Shown piece after piece: positions 6,692 to 14,099 of a stretch of DNA of 16,216 nucleotides (position 1 is its first letter; every line of letters starts with the position of its first letter). Both the position numbers and the translations under genes were made by a program. The DNA is taken from assembly GCA_028703995.1 (NCBI GenBank), contig JAQVLU010000006.1, positions 1-16,216 of the forward strand. Direction: 5' to 3'. The DNA comes from Minisyncoccota bacterium. Lineage in GTDB: Bacteria > Patescibacteriota > Minisyncoccia > Minisyncoccales > Minisyncoccaceae. Under the pieces are notes generated by a model. That model worked only from the letters and a program-made list of their open reading frames with translations. It was not told where the DNA came from and made no database searches.

Positions 6692-7908
6692 CCTAAAATA
6701 TTAAAAATCTTTTCTCTTTTAATTTCGTCTTCTACATAGAACCGAGCATTTGAATTTTTCATTTCAGAGGCTGTCTTTTCCTTATCTCCATACTGAGAGG
6801 CAATTTCTTCTATTTTTTTGTTGACTTCTTCTTCAGAAGCAACAATATTCTCTTGTTTTTCAATCTGATGAAGAATCAAAAAACCTTTTACTCTTTCTTT
6901 AGCCACATTTTCAAACTCTTTCTTTATTTGTTCTTCTGTTTTTTTAACTTGTTTAAGATATTCTTCAAAAGTTATTTGTAATTCGTAAGAAACTCTTTCT
7001 TTTAAATTGTTCAATAATCCTTGATTTTCTCTTTCAATTAAAGTTTCTGGCACCTCTAAATTAGTTTCTTTCGCTATTTTTTCTAAAATTTCAGTCCTTC
7101 TTTGCTGTTTTTCTGAGAGTTCTTTTTCTTTTAAAAGCCCTTCTCTAACATTCTTTTCAAGTTCTTTCTCTGAAGTAAAGCCAACTGTTTTTGCAAATTC
7201 ATCATTTAGCTCTGGTATTTCCATTTTTTGAATAGAATTAACAATAACCTTAATCAAAGTCTTTTCTTTTTCTTTAGTTACTTCTATTTCTTTTTGGTCT
7301 TCCCTTTTTAAGCCAAGTAGTCCATCCTCTAATCCTTCAAAAAAATGTCCTTTACCAAGAATAAAGCGGTCCTTTTTCTCTTCTAAGTCTTTAGAAAAGT
7401 AAGTAATTTCTATTAAATCGCCTTTTTCTGCTACTCCGTCTTTTTGAGAAAATTTAGCTCTTGATTCTAAAAGCCATTTAATTGCTCCTTCATAATCTTT
7501 TTCCTCTATTTTAGCTTCTGATTTAGGAACAGAAGTAGCAATTTTCTTGTAGTCAGGAAGCTTTACTTCTGGCAAGATCTCTACCTCTGCCTTAAATTCA
7601 AGAGGATTTCCTTCCGCCATTTTTAAAACCTCGATGTTAGGTTCTTTAATCGCTTCAATGTTTTCTTTATTCACAATTTCAACCCATTTAGCAGAAATAC
7701 ACTCTTCTACTGCGTGTGATAAAATATGTGAAGGCTCTACATTTGCCTTAACAATCTCTGCTGGAACATGCCCTTTTCTAAAACCTTTAAGCTCTATTTC
7801 TTGTCCAATGTGCAAAAGAGCTTCTTTGCAGTATTCTTCAAATTCTTCTTTTGTTACAACAACTGAATAAATAAGTTTGTTTTTTTCTTGTTTTTTTTCG
7901 TATGTCAT
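6685..7908 (-). CDS. tig: Trigger factor, ribosome-associated chaperone
   Basis: At 407 residues this is slightly shorter than E. coli trigger factor (432). The ribosome-docking loop GFRKGHVP is at residues 42-49. A central FKBP-type prolyl isomerase domain covers about 155-228 (GDLIEITY ... [16 protein letters not shown]), followed by a long, charged helical C-terminal domain starting at [10 protein letters not shown]. It binds nascent chains at the ribosome exit tunnel. The ATG at 7908 lies 12 bases after the nusA stop, so the two are surely co-transcribed. No Shine-Dalgarno is present. The 3' end carries the clpP promoter. Confidence 0.96.
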   Translation of the reverse strand: MTYEKKQEKNKLIYSVVVTKEEFEEYCKEALLHIGQEIELKGFRKGHVPAEIVKANVEPSHILSHAVEECISAKWVEIVNKENIEAIKEPNIEVLKMAEGNPLEFKAEVEILPEVKLPDYKKIATSVPKSEAKIEEKDYEGAIKWLLESRAKFSQKDGVAEKGDLIEITYFSKDLEEKKDRFILGKGHFFEGLEDGLLGLKREDQKEIEVTKEKEKTLIKVIVNSIQKMEIPELNDEFAKTVGFTSEKELEKNVREGLLKEKELSEKQQRRTEILEKIAKETNLEVPETLIERENQGLLNNLKERVSYELQITFEEYLKQVKKTEEQIKKEFENVAKERVKGFLILHQIEKQENIVASEEEVNKKIEEIASQYGDKEKTASEMKNSNARFYVEDEIKREKIFNILGC

Positions 7909-7920
7909 TTTGTTTTAAAA

Positions 7921-9102
7921 TTATTCGTCTTCGTCTTTAATAGAAACAGCTTCTTCTTGGTTTTCTCCACGAACATCAATTCTCCAACCAGTTAATTTCG
8001 CTGCTAATCTAACATTTTGACCGTCTTTTCCAATAGCTAAAGATAGTTGCTCTTCAGGGACAACAGCAAGAGCAGTGTTTTTCTCATGAATCTCAACAGA
8101 ACTAATTTTAGCTGGAGACAATGCATTGATAATAAAATTAGCTGGATCTTCTGCGTATTCAATGATATCAATTTTTTCTCCACCTAACTCTGACATAACC
8201 GCAGAAACTCTAACCCCTCTTTGCCCTACCATAGCACCAATTGGATCAACTCCTTCTGCTTTTGACTCTACCGCGATCTTTGTTCTGTAACCCGCTTCCC
8301 TAGCAATAGCTTTAATTTCTATTTGTCCCCCATTGATTTCAGGAACTTCAAGCTCAAATAGCTTAGAAATAAATTTAGGATAAGCGCGAGAAACAACTAC
8401 ATTTGGTCCTTTTGTTGTTACTTCTACTTTTAATAGAAAAAGTTTTAATCTTTGACCTTCTTTATAGAACTCTCCTCTCACCTGTTCTTCTTTTGGAAGA
8501 ACTCCGATTCCTTTTCCAATATCAAAATAGATGTTTCTTCCGTCTATTCTTTGAATAATTCCAGAAACAATTTCCCCTTCCCTGTCTTTAAACTCTTTCA
8601 TCACATTTTCTTTTTCTGCTTCTCTTATTTTTTGAAGAATTACTTGTTTTGCTGTTTGAGCGGCAATTCTTCCAAAATCTTCTTTTTGTTCTAAAAGAGT
8701 TTTAATTTCATCTCCAACTTTTATTTCTTTATTCTCTTTTTTTGCTTCTTTAATTAAAAGATGTTTTTCTAAATTAAACTTTGCTCTTTTGCCTTCCATA
8801 TCTCCTTCTTCTTCCTCTGTTTTAAGAAACTTCTTTGCCTCCGCCTTTGTTAAACCAAATTCAACGATTTGTTCTTCGTCCATATATACTAAAGTATGAT
8901 CAACAACAAGTAAGATTCTATAAAAATCTGTTTTTCCTGTTTCTTCGTCTAAAACAGCTTTAACTACTTGTCCTTTTTCTCCATATTCTTTTTTATAAGC
9001 AGAAGCTAGGGCTTGTTCTATAATCTCTAGAACTCTATCATGATTAAGTCCTTTTTCTTCTGTTATTTGGCTAATAGCCGATGTGAATGCTTTAAAATCC
9101 AT
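7921..9102 (-). CDS. nusA: Transcription termination/antitermination factor NusA
   Basis: The 393-residue protein has the NusA order of domains. The N-terminal RNA-polymerase-binding domain includes QTAKQVILQKIREAE at about 149-163. An S1 domain covers about 175-240 (REGEIVSG), and two KH domains carry GQRG at 293-296 and GKDG at 358-361. The C-terminal acidic repeats of E. coli NusA are absent, as in many other phyla. Between the VVD strand (66-68) and the GDEI segment (130-133) there are roughly 40 more residues than I expect, rich in Lys and Glu. NusA binds RNA polymerase and nascent RNA and controls pausing and termination. It heads the leftward operon. Confidence 0.96.
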   Translation of the reverse strand: MDFKAFTSAISQITEEKGLNHDRVLEIIEQALASAYKKEYGEKGQVVKAVLDEETGKTDFYRILLVVDHTLVYMDEEQIVEFGLTKAEAKKFLKTEEEEGDMEGKRAKFNLEKHLLIKEAKKENKEIKVGDEIKTLLEQKEDFGRIAAQTAKQVILQKIREAEKENVMKEFKDREGEIVSGIIQRIDGRNIYFDIGKGIGVLPKEEQVRGEFYKEGQRLKLFLLKVEVTTKGPNVVVSRAYPKFISKLFELEVPEINGGQIEIKAIAREAGYRTKIAVESKAEGVDPIGAMVGQRGVRVSAVMSELGGEKIDIIEYAEDPANFIINALSPAKISSVEIHEKNTALAVVPEEQLSLAIGKDGQNVRLAAKLTGWRIDVRGENQEEAVSIKDEDE

Positions 9103-9123
9103 ATTTAATTTTCTTTATTTATT

Positions 9124-9132
9124 ATTTTAACA
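9124..9132 (-). promoter_or_regulatory. Probable extended -10 promoter of nusA
   Basis: TGTTAAAAT on the minus strand is an extended -10, the same nine bases seen ahead of the CARDB gene. A start about seven bases downstream would leave a leader of some 15 bases. No good -35 is seen, because that position falls in the upstream terminator hairpin. Confidence 0.4.
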
Positions 9133-9161
9133 AAAATGTCGGAGAACAATTCCCGACATTT
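9132..9161 (-). terminator. Intrinsic terminator after the small membrane protein gene
   Basis: AAATGTCGG (9134-9142) pairs with CCGACATTT (9153-9161), with an inner GAA/TTC extension and a single bulged A. On the minus strand it is followed by a T tract. It separates the 80-residue membrane protein gene from the nusA operon. Confidence 0.85.
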
Positions 9162-9197
9162 ACATTAATTACTATATATCAAGTTTAAATAATTTTG

Positions 9198-9440
9198 TCA
9201 ATTGAATAATTTATAAACATAATACCCAGAGGCTAAAGATAAAAGGGGAATATACCAAGAAAAACCTAAAAGGAATAAAGAAAAGATTAGCACAAGAAAC
9301 ATTGTAAAATACATAATATAGTCGAACTTTTGATTTAAATCTTTTAATTTTTTATTTGTATTAATTAATAAAAAAGATAAAACAAAGAAAATAAAAGATC
9401 CTCCCATTAAAAATAAAATTTTTTGTATTATTTCAAACAT
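9198..9440 (-). CDS. Small three-helix membrane protein, unknown function
   Basis: The 80-residue product is almost wholly hydrophobic. Membrane segments lie at about residues 7-27, 41-60 and 61-77, with one short charged loop (NKKLKDLNQKFD) between the first two. I do not recognise a family. It is a stand-alone unit: an AGGAAG Shine-Dalgarno five bases before the ATG supports the start, a strong terminator follows, and the gene is divergent from cca. It is the only gene here with a convincing Shine-Dalgarno, which sets it apart from its neighbours. Confidence 0.7.
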   Translation of the reverse strand: MFEIIQKILFLMGGSFIFFVLSFLLINTNKKLKDLNQKFDYIMYFTMFLVLIFSLFLLGFSWYIPLLSLASGYYVYKLFN

Positions 9441-9445
9441 GCTTT

Positions 9446-9451
9446 CTTCCT
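9446..9451 (-). promoter_or_regulatory. Shine-Dalgarno of the small membrane protein gene
   Basis: AGGAAG lies five bases before the ATG at 9440. It fixes this start and is the only clear Shine-Dalgarno found in front of a gene in the window. Confidence 0.6.
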
Positions 9452-9484
9452 AAATAACATAAGCAAAGGAAGTTTGCAAACGTA

Positions 9485-9513
9485 TTGAATTCTTGCTCAT
9501 TTTAATATAGGAT
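9485..9513 (+). promoter_or_regulatory. Tentative cca promoter, leaderless geometry
   Basis: TTGAAT (9485-9490), a 17-base spacer and TAGGAT (9508-9513) match the consensus in four of six positions each. A start seven bases past the -10 falls on the A of the cca ATG at 9520. An overlapping TATAGG is a possible alternative -10. Confidence 0.4.
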
Positions 9514-9519
9514 TAAAAT

Positions 9520-10974
9520 ATGAATAAAATAGAAATACCAACTCATGTATTAACAGCTCTTAATTCGCTTAAAAAGGGTGGTTTTGAGGCCTTTTTAGTA
9601 GGGGGTTGCACAAGAGACTATCTTCTTAATAAAACGCCTAAAGACTGGGATTTAACTACAAACGCAAAACCAGAAGAAATCATGGCTATTTTTAAAGATT
9701 TTAAAACTATTTACGAAAACGATTTTGGAACCGTAGCAGTTTTTATAGAAAACAACCCTTTAGAAATAACAACATATAGGATTGAAGGAGGTTACCTTGA
9801 TAAAAGACACCCTGAGAATATTGATTGGACTAAAAACATTGAAGAAGATTTAAAAAGAAGGGACTTTACCATAAACGCTATGGCAATGGATAGTTCTTTA
9901 AAAGTAATAGATTTGTTTAATGGAAAAGAAGATTTAAAAGCAAAGATTATAAGAACCGTCGGAGATCCTGATGAGCGCTTTAACGAAGATGCTTTAAGAA
10001 TGCTTCGTGCGATTAGATTTGTAACAACTCTTCCTGAAGGCTTTCAGATTGAAGAAAAAACACTTCTTAGTATTTCTAAAAACAAAGCTCTTCTCTCTAA
10101 AATATCAAGCGAAAGAATCAGAGATGAATTTGTTAAAATTATAAACTCAGACAACGCTAAAAAAGGAATTCTTCTTTTGAAAGAAACAGGTTTAATGCAT
10201 TATATTATTCCTGAACTAGAAGAAGGCTATAATTGTAAACAAAATAAACACCATATTTATGACGTTTTTGAACATAATTTAGAAGCCTTAAGTTTTGCTG
10301 TTAAAAAAAATTACAGTTTTCAGATCAGAATAGCCGCATTATTGCATGATGTTTCTAAGCCAGAATCCAAAAAAGGGGAAGGAGAAAATGCTACTTTTTA
10401 CAATCACGAAATAATGGGGGCAAAAGCCACTAAAAAAATACTGACTCGACTAAAGTTTACTAAAAAAGATATTGAGAAGATTGTCAATCTTGTAAGATAT
10501 CATCTTTTCTACTATAATGTAGCTGAGGTTACAGAGTCTTCAATAAGAAGACTGATTAAAAATGTTGGTATGGAAAATATGGAGGATTTGATTAAGCTAA
10601 GAATGTGTGACCGAATCGGCTCTGGCTGTCCAAAAGCAGAACCATATAAATTAAGACATTTGAAATATTTAATAGAAAAAGTATCTAAAGATCCTATTTC
10701 TGTTAAAATGCTCCAAATAAACGGGGAAGACATTATTAATCTTTTAAAGATTAAGCCTTCAAAAACAATTGGGTTAATCCTAGAAATACTATTAGCGGAA
10801 GTTTTAGAAAACCCAGAAAAAAATAATAAAACATACTTGCAGGAAAGGACCTTAAGCCTTGGACTCTTAAAAGATAATCAATTAGAAGCTGTGGCTAAAA
10901 AGTCAAAGAAGGAAATTGACACTATCATCTCAAAAGAAGACGACATGACAAAGGAAAAGTACTGGCTGGTATAA
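9520..10974 (+). CDS. cca: CCA tRNA nucleotidyltransferase / poly(A) polymerase family, with HD domain
   Basis: The 484-residue protein has a class II nucleotidyltransferase head: LVGGCTRD at residues 26-33, the metal-binding DWD at 42-44 and RRDFTINAMA at 113-122. An RNA-binding neck and an HD domain follow, with LLHD at 274-277 and later LVRYHLF. The family adds or repairs the 3' CCA of tRNAs from CTP and ATP; some members with this layout add only part of the tail or act as poly(A) polymerases, which cannot be told by eye. It is divergent from the small membrane protein gene. The frame starts at the ATG at 9520 with no Shine-Dalgarno, matching the leaderless pattern. Two hairpins follow the stop codon. 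Confidence 0.93.
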   Translation: MNKIEIPTHVLTALNSLKKGGFEAFLVGGCTRDYLLNKTPKDWDLTTNAKPEEIMAIFKDFKTIYENDFGTVAVFIENNPLEITTYRIEGGYLDKRHPENIDWTKNIEEDLKRRDFTINAMAMDSSLKVIDLFNGKEDLKAKIIRTVGDPDERFNEDALRMLRAIRFVTTLPEGFQIEEKTLLSISKNKALLSKISSERIRDEFVKIINSDNAKKGILLLKETGLMHYIIPELEEGYNCKQNKHHIYDVFEHNLEALSFAVKKNYSFQIRIAALLHDVSKPESKKGEGENATFYNHEIMGAKATKKILTRLKFTKKDIEKIVNLVRYHLFYYNVAEVTESSIRRLIKNVGMENMEDLIKLRMCDRIGSGCPKAEPYKLRHLKYLIEKVSKDPISVKMLQINGEDIINLLKIKPSKTIGLILEILLAEVLENPEKNNKTYLQERTLSLGLLKDNQLEAVAKKSKKEIDTIISKEDDMTKEKYWLV

Positions 10975-10992
10975 TGTCTTTAAAAAGACATT
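10973..10992 (+). other. Hairpin overlapping the cca stop codon
   Basis: AATGTCTT (10973-10980) pairs perfectly with AAGACATT (10985-10992) around TAAA. No T tract follows, so it is more likely an mRNA 3'-end stabiliser than a terminator by itself; the terminator comes about 10 bases later. Confidence 0.5.
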
Positions 10993-11002
10993 CCCATAAA
11001 AG

Positions 11003-11039
11003 ACAGGAACAGTAAAATGTTTCCTGTTTTTTATTTTTA
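11003..11039 (+). terminator. Intrinsic terminator of cca
   Basis: ACAGGAAC (11003-11010) pairs with GTTTCCTGT (11019-11027) with one bulge, followed by a long T-rich tract on the plus strand. Confidence 0.8.
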
Positions 11040-11048
11040 TGCTATACT
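11040..11048 (+). promoter_or_regulatory. Extended -10 promoter in front of the GGACA array
   Basis: TGC-TATACT is followed by TTTAAA, sharing 14 bases with the Com-like promoter at 3916-3929. The predicted start, about 11055, lies in the first repeat, so the ATPase mRNA would have a leader of about 275 bases made mostly of repeats. No clear -35 is seen. Confidence 0.45.
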
Positions 11049-11050
11049 TT

Positions 11051-11335
11051 AAATGCGGACATGAATGCGGACAAAAATTGAATCCGGACATAAAATTGAA
11101 TCCGGACATAAACGCGGACAAATGCGGACATGAATGCGGACATAAGAAAACCTGCCGGATTCGACCACTTTTTTACAAAGTGTATATATGGTAAGGGTTA
11201 AAACCTCACGAATGCGGACATGAATGTGGACAAAATAGTGGACAAACGCGGACAAATGTGGACAAAAAAGAACGTCCGAATGCGGACAAAAATTATTAAA
11301 ATAAACGCGGACAAATGCGGACATAAACATGGACA
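11051..11335 (+). repeat. Array of 16 short GGACA-centred direct repeats
   Basis: The core is AATGCGGACA with variants (AACGCGGACA, AATCCGGACA, AATGTGGACA). GGACA begins at 11057, 11069, 11086, 11104, 11116, 11126, 11138, then after a 67-base unrelated segment at 11216, 11228, 11240, 11250, 11260, 11284, 11309, 11319 and 11331. Most neighbours are 10 or 12 bases apart and two are 24-25 apart, close to one or two turns of DNA. All copies point the same way. The last one contains the ATPase start codon. Of the 354-base gap between cca and the ATPase, this array fills most; the rest is terminator and promoter. The units are too short and close for CRISPR. Function is unknown; protein-binding sites or a regulatory leader are inferences. 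Confidence 0.9.
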
Positions 11336-13875
11336 AATTACATCATAATATCTCTTCAACAAACGTTATAAAAATCCTTGATAGCGACCTTGAAAAAGGG
11401 TTAAATAAGGAAGAAGTTTCAAGAAGGATTTTAAGTTTTGGTAAAAATATTTTTAAAGAAAAGAAAGAAACTTCAAAAATAATTCTTTTCTTAAACCAAT
11501 TCAAAAGTCCTCTGATGTATGTTTTAATTTTTGCTGGCATCTTAACTCTTTTTATAAAAAATTACACTGATGCTACGGTTATTTTTTTAGCTTTAATTAT
11601 TAGTGCTCTATTCGGGTTTTTTGAAGAAGATAAAGTTTCTAATGTTTTAAAAAATTTAAAGAACACCTTAAAAACAAAAACTACTGTTCTTAGGGATGGC
11701 GCCTTAAAAGAAATCTACCAAGAAGATCTTGTTGTTGGAGACATTATTCTTTTAAAAGCAGGGCAAAAAATACCCGCTGACGCTAGAATTATAGAAGCTA
11801 ATAATCTAAGAGTTTCTGAAGCAATGCTCACTGGAGAATGGCTAGCTGAAGAAAAAATACCCGATGTTTTAGCAAAAGAAACTCCACTTGCAGATAGAAA
11901 AAACATGGTTTATATGGGTGGACTCATTGAAGAAGGAGTTGGAAAAGCAATTGTTGTTGCCACTGGAATTAATACTGAAGCTGGGAAAATAGCTGAGCTT
12001 ATAAATAATACAAAGGAAACAAAAACTCCTTTACAAGAGAAGATTACTGATTTTTCTAAGTTTTTAGGAATTGTTATTGGAGCTTGTTGTCTCCTTATTT
12101 TTTTATTCGGAGTGTTTTTAAGAGATATGTCTTCTTTAGAAATCTTTGAGACCTCTATTGCTATTGCTGTTGGTGGAATACCAGAATCTCTTCCTATTGT
12201 AATTACCATTATTCTTGCTTTTTCTGGAGAAAGAATTTTAAAGAAGAAAGGTTTGATAAGAAAACTATCCTCTGTAGAAACTTTAGGCTCTACTCAAATA
12301 ATTTGTTTTGATAAAACAAAAACCTTAACCGAAGGAAAAATGAAATTAAATAATATTATTAGCAAAGAGGGTGAATTGACTCTTAAAGCTAGCGTTCTTT
12401 GTAGTGACGCCTATATTGATGAAAAGAATAATATTGTTGGTTCTCCTACAGGAAGCGCAATTCTAAAAGGAGCGCTAGATAGCAATTTTGACATTAAAAA
12501 AACCTTAGAAATTGAAGAATTACAAAGAATTCCTTTTAATTCAGAAAACAAATACGCACTTTCTTTAAGGAAAGAAAAAGGCAAAAAGTTTTTATATATT
12601 TTAGGAGCTCCGGAAAGAATAATAAAAAGGTCTAAAAAAGCAGAACTCTGGGAAAAAGAAATTGAAAGACTGGCCGAAAAAGGATTGAGAGTGGTTGGTG
12701 TTGGGTGTAAAGAAATCAAAAAAACAAACAAAGATTTAAACAAGATTGCCAATGATTTTCATTTTATAGGACTTTTATCTTTTATTGATCCTTTAAGAGA
12801 AGATGTTAAAGAATCTATTGAAATTTGTAAAAAGGCGGGGATTAAAACAATTTTAGCTACAGGAGACCATCTTTTAACAGCAAAAAATGTGGCGGAACAA
12901 ATTGGTCTTGAGATAACAAATGAAAATGTTTTAACCGGACAAGAGTTAGACCTTTTAACTGACAATGAATTAATGGAAAAAATTGGAAAAATTAAAGTTT
13001 TTGCTCGAGTGGAGCCAAGACACAAATTAAGAATTGTTGATATTTGGCAAAGGAAGGGAAAGGTGATTGCTATGACCGGAGACGGCATAAACGACGCTCC
13101 AGCGATTAAAAAAGCAGACATTGGTATTTCTTTAGGCTCAGGCACAGAAGTCGCTAAGGAGGCCTCTGACTTAGTTTTACTGGACGATAGTTTTAATACG
13201 ATTGTGAAAACCATTGAAGAAGGAAGAATTGCTCTTGATAATTTAAGAAAATCTGTTTCTCATTCTTTAGCGGATGCTTTTGCTTCTATTATTCTAGTTG
13301 CTTTTTCTTCTATTGTTTTTGGCTGGCCACTACCTATTTCAGCAGTTCAAATTCTTTGGGTTAATTTAATCGAAGACACTTTTCCAGGCATGGCTTTTGC
13401 TTTTGAACCAAAAGAAAAAAACATTATGGAAAGAAGTCCTGCTAAAAGAAATAATTTAATGACAAAAGAAATGAAAGTCCTTATTTTTGCTACGGGAATC
13501 ATTGACGAATTTTTTATCTTAATAGCCTTCTATCTTCTTCATTTTAAACAAGGAATGGACTTAGATTATGTTAGAACGATTATTTTTGCGATGATGTCTA
13601 TAGACGCCATCTTTGTTATTTTCTGTTATAAAAACTTAAGAAAAAACCTATGGCAGATAAACATTTTTTCTAATATTTATCTTAATTTTGCTTGTTTATT
13701 TGTTTTTATATTATGTCTTTCTGCTATTTATTTACCCTTCTTCCAAACATTTTTAAAAACAACTTCTTTAGATATTTTTGCTTGGCTCATTATTCTTCTA
13801 GTTGGGCTTTTAAGTGTTGCTTTTATAGAAGCTACAAAATACTTTTTTATAACAAAGAAAAAAACCGAGGATTAA
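11329..13875 (+). CDS. P-type cation-transporting ATPase with variant DKTKT motif
   Basis: The 848-residue protein has the full P2-type (Ca2+-ATPase-like) layout. It comprises an N-terminal cation-ATPase domain, helices M1-M2, an actuator domain with TGE at 168-170, M3-M4 with PESLP at 285-289, the phosphorylated Asp328, a nucleotide domain with GAPE, the hinge motif GDGIND at 585-589 and a C-terminal six-helix bundle with NLIED at 679-683. It would couple ATP hydrolysis to cation transport; the ion is uncertain. The phosphorylation motif reads DKTKTLT instead of DKTGTLT (Lys331 for a near-invariant Gly), and TGES reads TGEW. The next Met is about residue 59, so the start inside the last GGACA repeat (ATGGACAAA) is probably right. 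No Shine-Dalgarno is seen. Confidence 0.93.
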   Translation: MDKLHHNISSTNVIKILDSDLEKGLNKEEVSRRILSFGKNIFKEKKETSKIILFLNQFKSPLMYVLIFAGILTLFIKNYTDATVIFLALIISALFGFFEEDKVSNVLKNLKNTLKTKTTVLRDGALKEIYQEDLVVGDIILLKAGQKIPADARIIEANNLRVSEAMLTGEWLAEEKIPDVLAKETPLADRKNMVYMGGLIEEGVGKAIVVATGINTEAGKIAELINNTKETKTPLQEKITDFSKFLGIVIGACCLLIFLFGVFLRDMSSLEIFETSIAIAVGGIPESLPIVITIILAFSGERILKKKGLIRKLSSVETLGSTQIICFDKTKTLTEGKMKLNNIISKEGELTLKASVLCSDAYIDEKNNIVGSPTGSAILKGALDSNFDIKKTLEIEELQRIPFNSENKYALSLRKEKGKKFLYILGAPERIIKRSKKAELWEKEIERLAEKGLRVVGVGCKEIKKTNKDLNKIANDFHFIGLLSFIDPLREDVKESIEICKKAGIKTILATGDHLLTAKNVAEQIGLEITNENVLTGQELDLLTDNELMEKIGKIKVFARVEPRHKLRIVDIWQRKGKVIAMTGDGINDAPAIKKADIGISLGSGTEVAKEASDLVLLDDSFNTIVKTIEEGRIALDNLRKSVSHSLADAFASIILVAFSSIVFGWPLPISAVQILWVNLIEDTFPGMAFAFEPKEKNIMERSPAKRNNLMTKEMKVLIFATGIIDEFFILIAFYLLHFKQGMDLDYVRTIIFAMMSIDAIFVIFCYKNLRKNLWQINIFSNIYLNFACLFVFILCLSAIYLPFFQTFLKTTSLDIFAWLIILLVGLLSVAFIEATKYFFITKKKTED

Positions 13876-13893
13876 AGTGTTGATAATTTGTGG

Positions 13894-13948
13894 AAAAAAG
13901 AGGGATTCTTTTTTAAAAAAATATTTGTCCTTTTTTCTCCTCTTTTTT
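13894..13948 (+). terminator. Possible terminator of the P-type ATPase gene
   Basis: AAAAAAGAGG (13894-13903) is complementary to CCTCTTTTTT (13939-13948), ending in a T tract, with a 35-base interior that contains its own T6/A7 inverted repeat. The long interior makes it less certain than the other terminators. Confidence 0.45.
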
Positions 13949-14063
13949 AAAAAGATTTTATCCCCTTAAACTTTTCTTTATTTTAAAGCTTTTTTGAGGG
14001 TTTTCCACAATTCCACCGCCCTAATAATAACAATAATAAATTTATTTAAAAATAATTATTATA

Positions 14064-14092
14064 TAGACATGTTGATAAAAAAATGATATTAA
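14064..14092 (+). promoter_or_regulatory. Probable plsY promoter, leaderless geometry
   Basis: TAGACA (14064-14069), a 17-base spacer and TATTAA (14087-14092), with TG upstream of the -10, form an extended promoter. The predicted start at about 14099 is at the plsY ATG (14100). The spacer overlaps the second TGTTGATAA element. Confidence 0.5.
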
Positions 14093-14099
14093 AGAATTA

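Larger units (their letters stand above)
13876..14099. other. Origin-like A+T-rich intergenic region with DnaA-box-like 9-mers
   Basis: The gap holds TGTTGATAA (13878-13886) and TGTGGAAAA (13889-13897) in one orientation, TTTTCCACA (14001-14009) in the other, and TGTTGATAA again (14070-14078). Each differs from the DnaA box TTATCCACA by one base. Right of the third box come a second TTCCACC, a short GC-rich GCCC, a run of TAA/CAA triplets (14022-14040) and an A/T-only stretch. This order (box, GC-rich patch, triplets, A+T-rich) resembles the basal unwinding system of bacterial origins. No dnaA or dnaN is near, so oriC is a hypothesis only. The region also holds the ATPase terminator and the plsY promoter. 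Confidence 0.4.

Noticed and set aside
11150..11205. tRNA or tRNA-like structure, because of the CCGGATTCGACCA stretch
   Set aside because: The bases on either side of the TTCGA do not pair into a T stem on either strand, and no acceptor or anticodon stem can be drawn.
11051..11335. CRISPR array
   Set aside because: The repeat core is about 10 bases, spacing is 10-12 bases, there are no spacers of 25-40 bases and no cas gene is nearby.
11049..11336. Open frame of 95 codons on the minus strand across the GGACA array, rich in CPHS and VRIHVRI repeats
   Set aside because: It is the direct translation of the DNA repeats, which happen to lack stops in that frame. There is no promoter or ribosome site, and the composition is unlike any neighbour. 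The 63-codon minus frame at 10930-11121 is rejected for the same reason and also overlaps cca.
12759..13214. 151-codon minus-strand frame opposite the ATPase gene
   Set aside because: It is a shadow of the ATPase gene, which carries clear domain motifs over the same bases. Other long antisense frames at 11910-12209 and 12411-12752 are likewise shadows.
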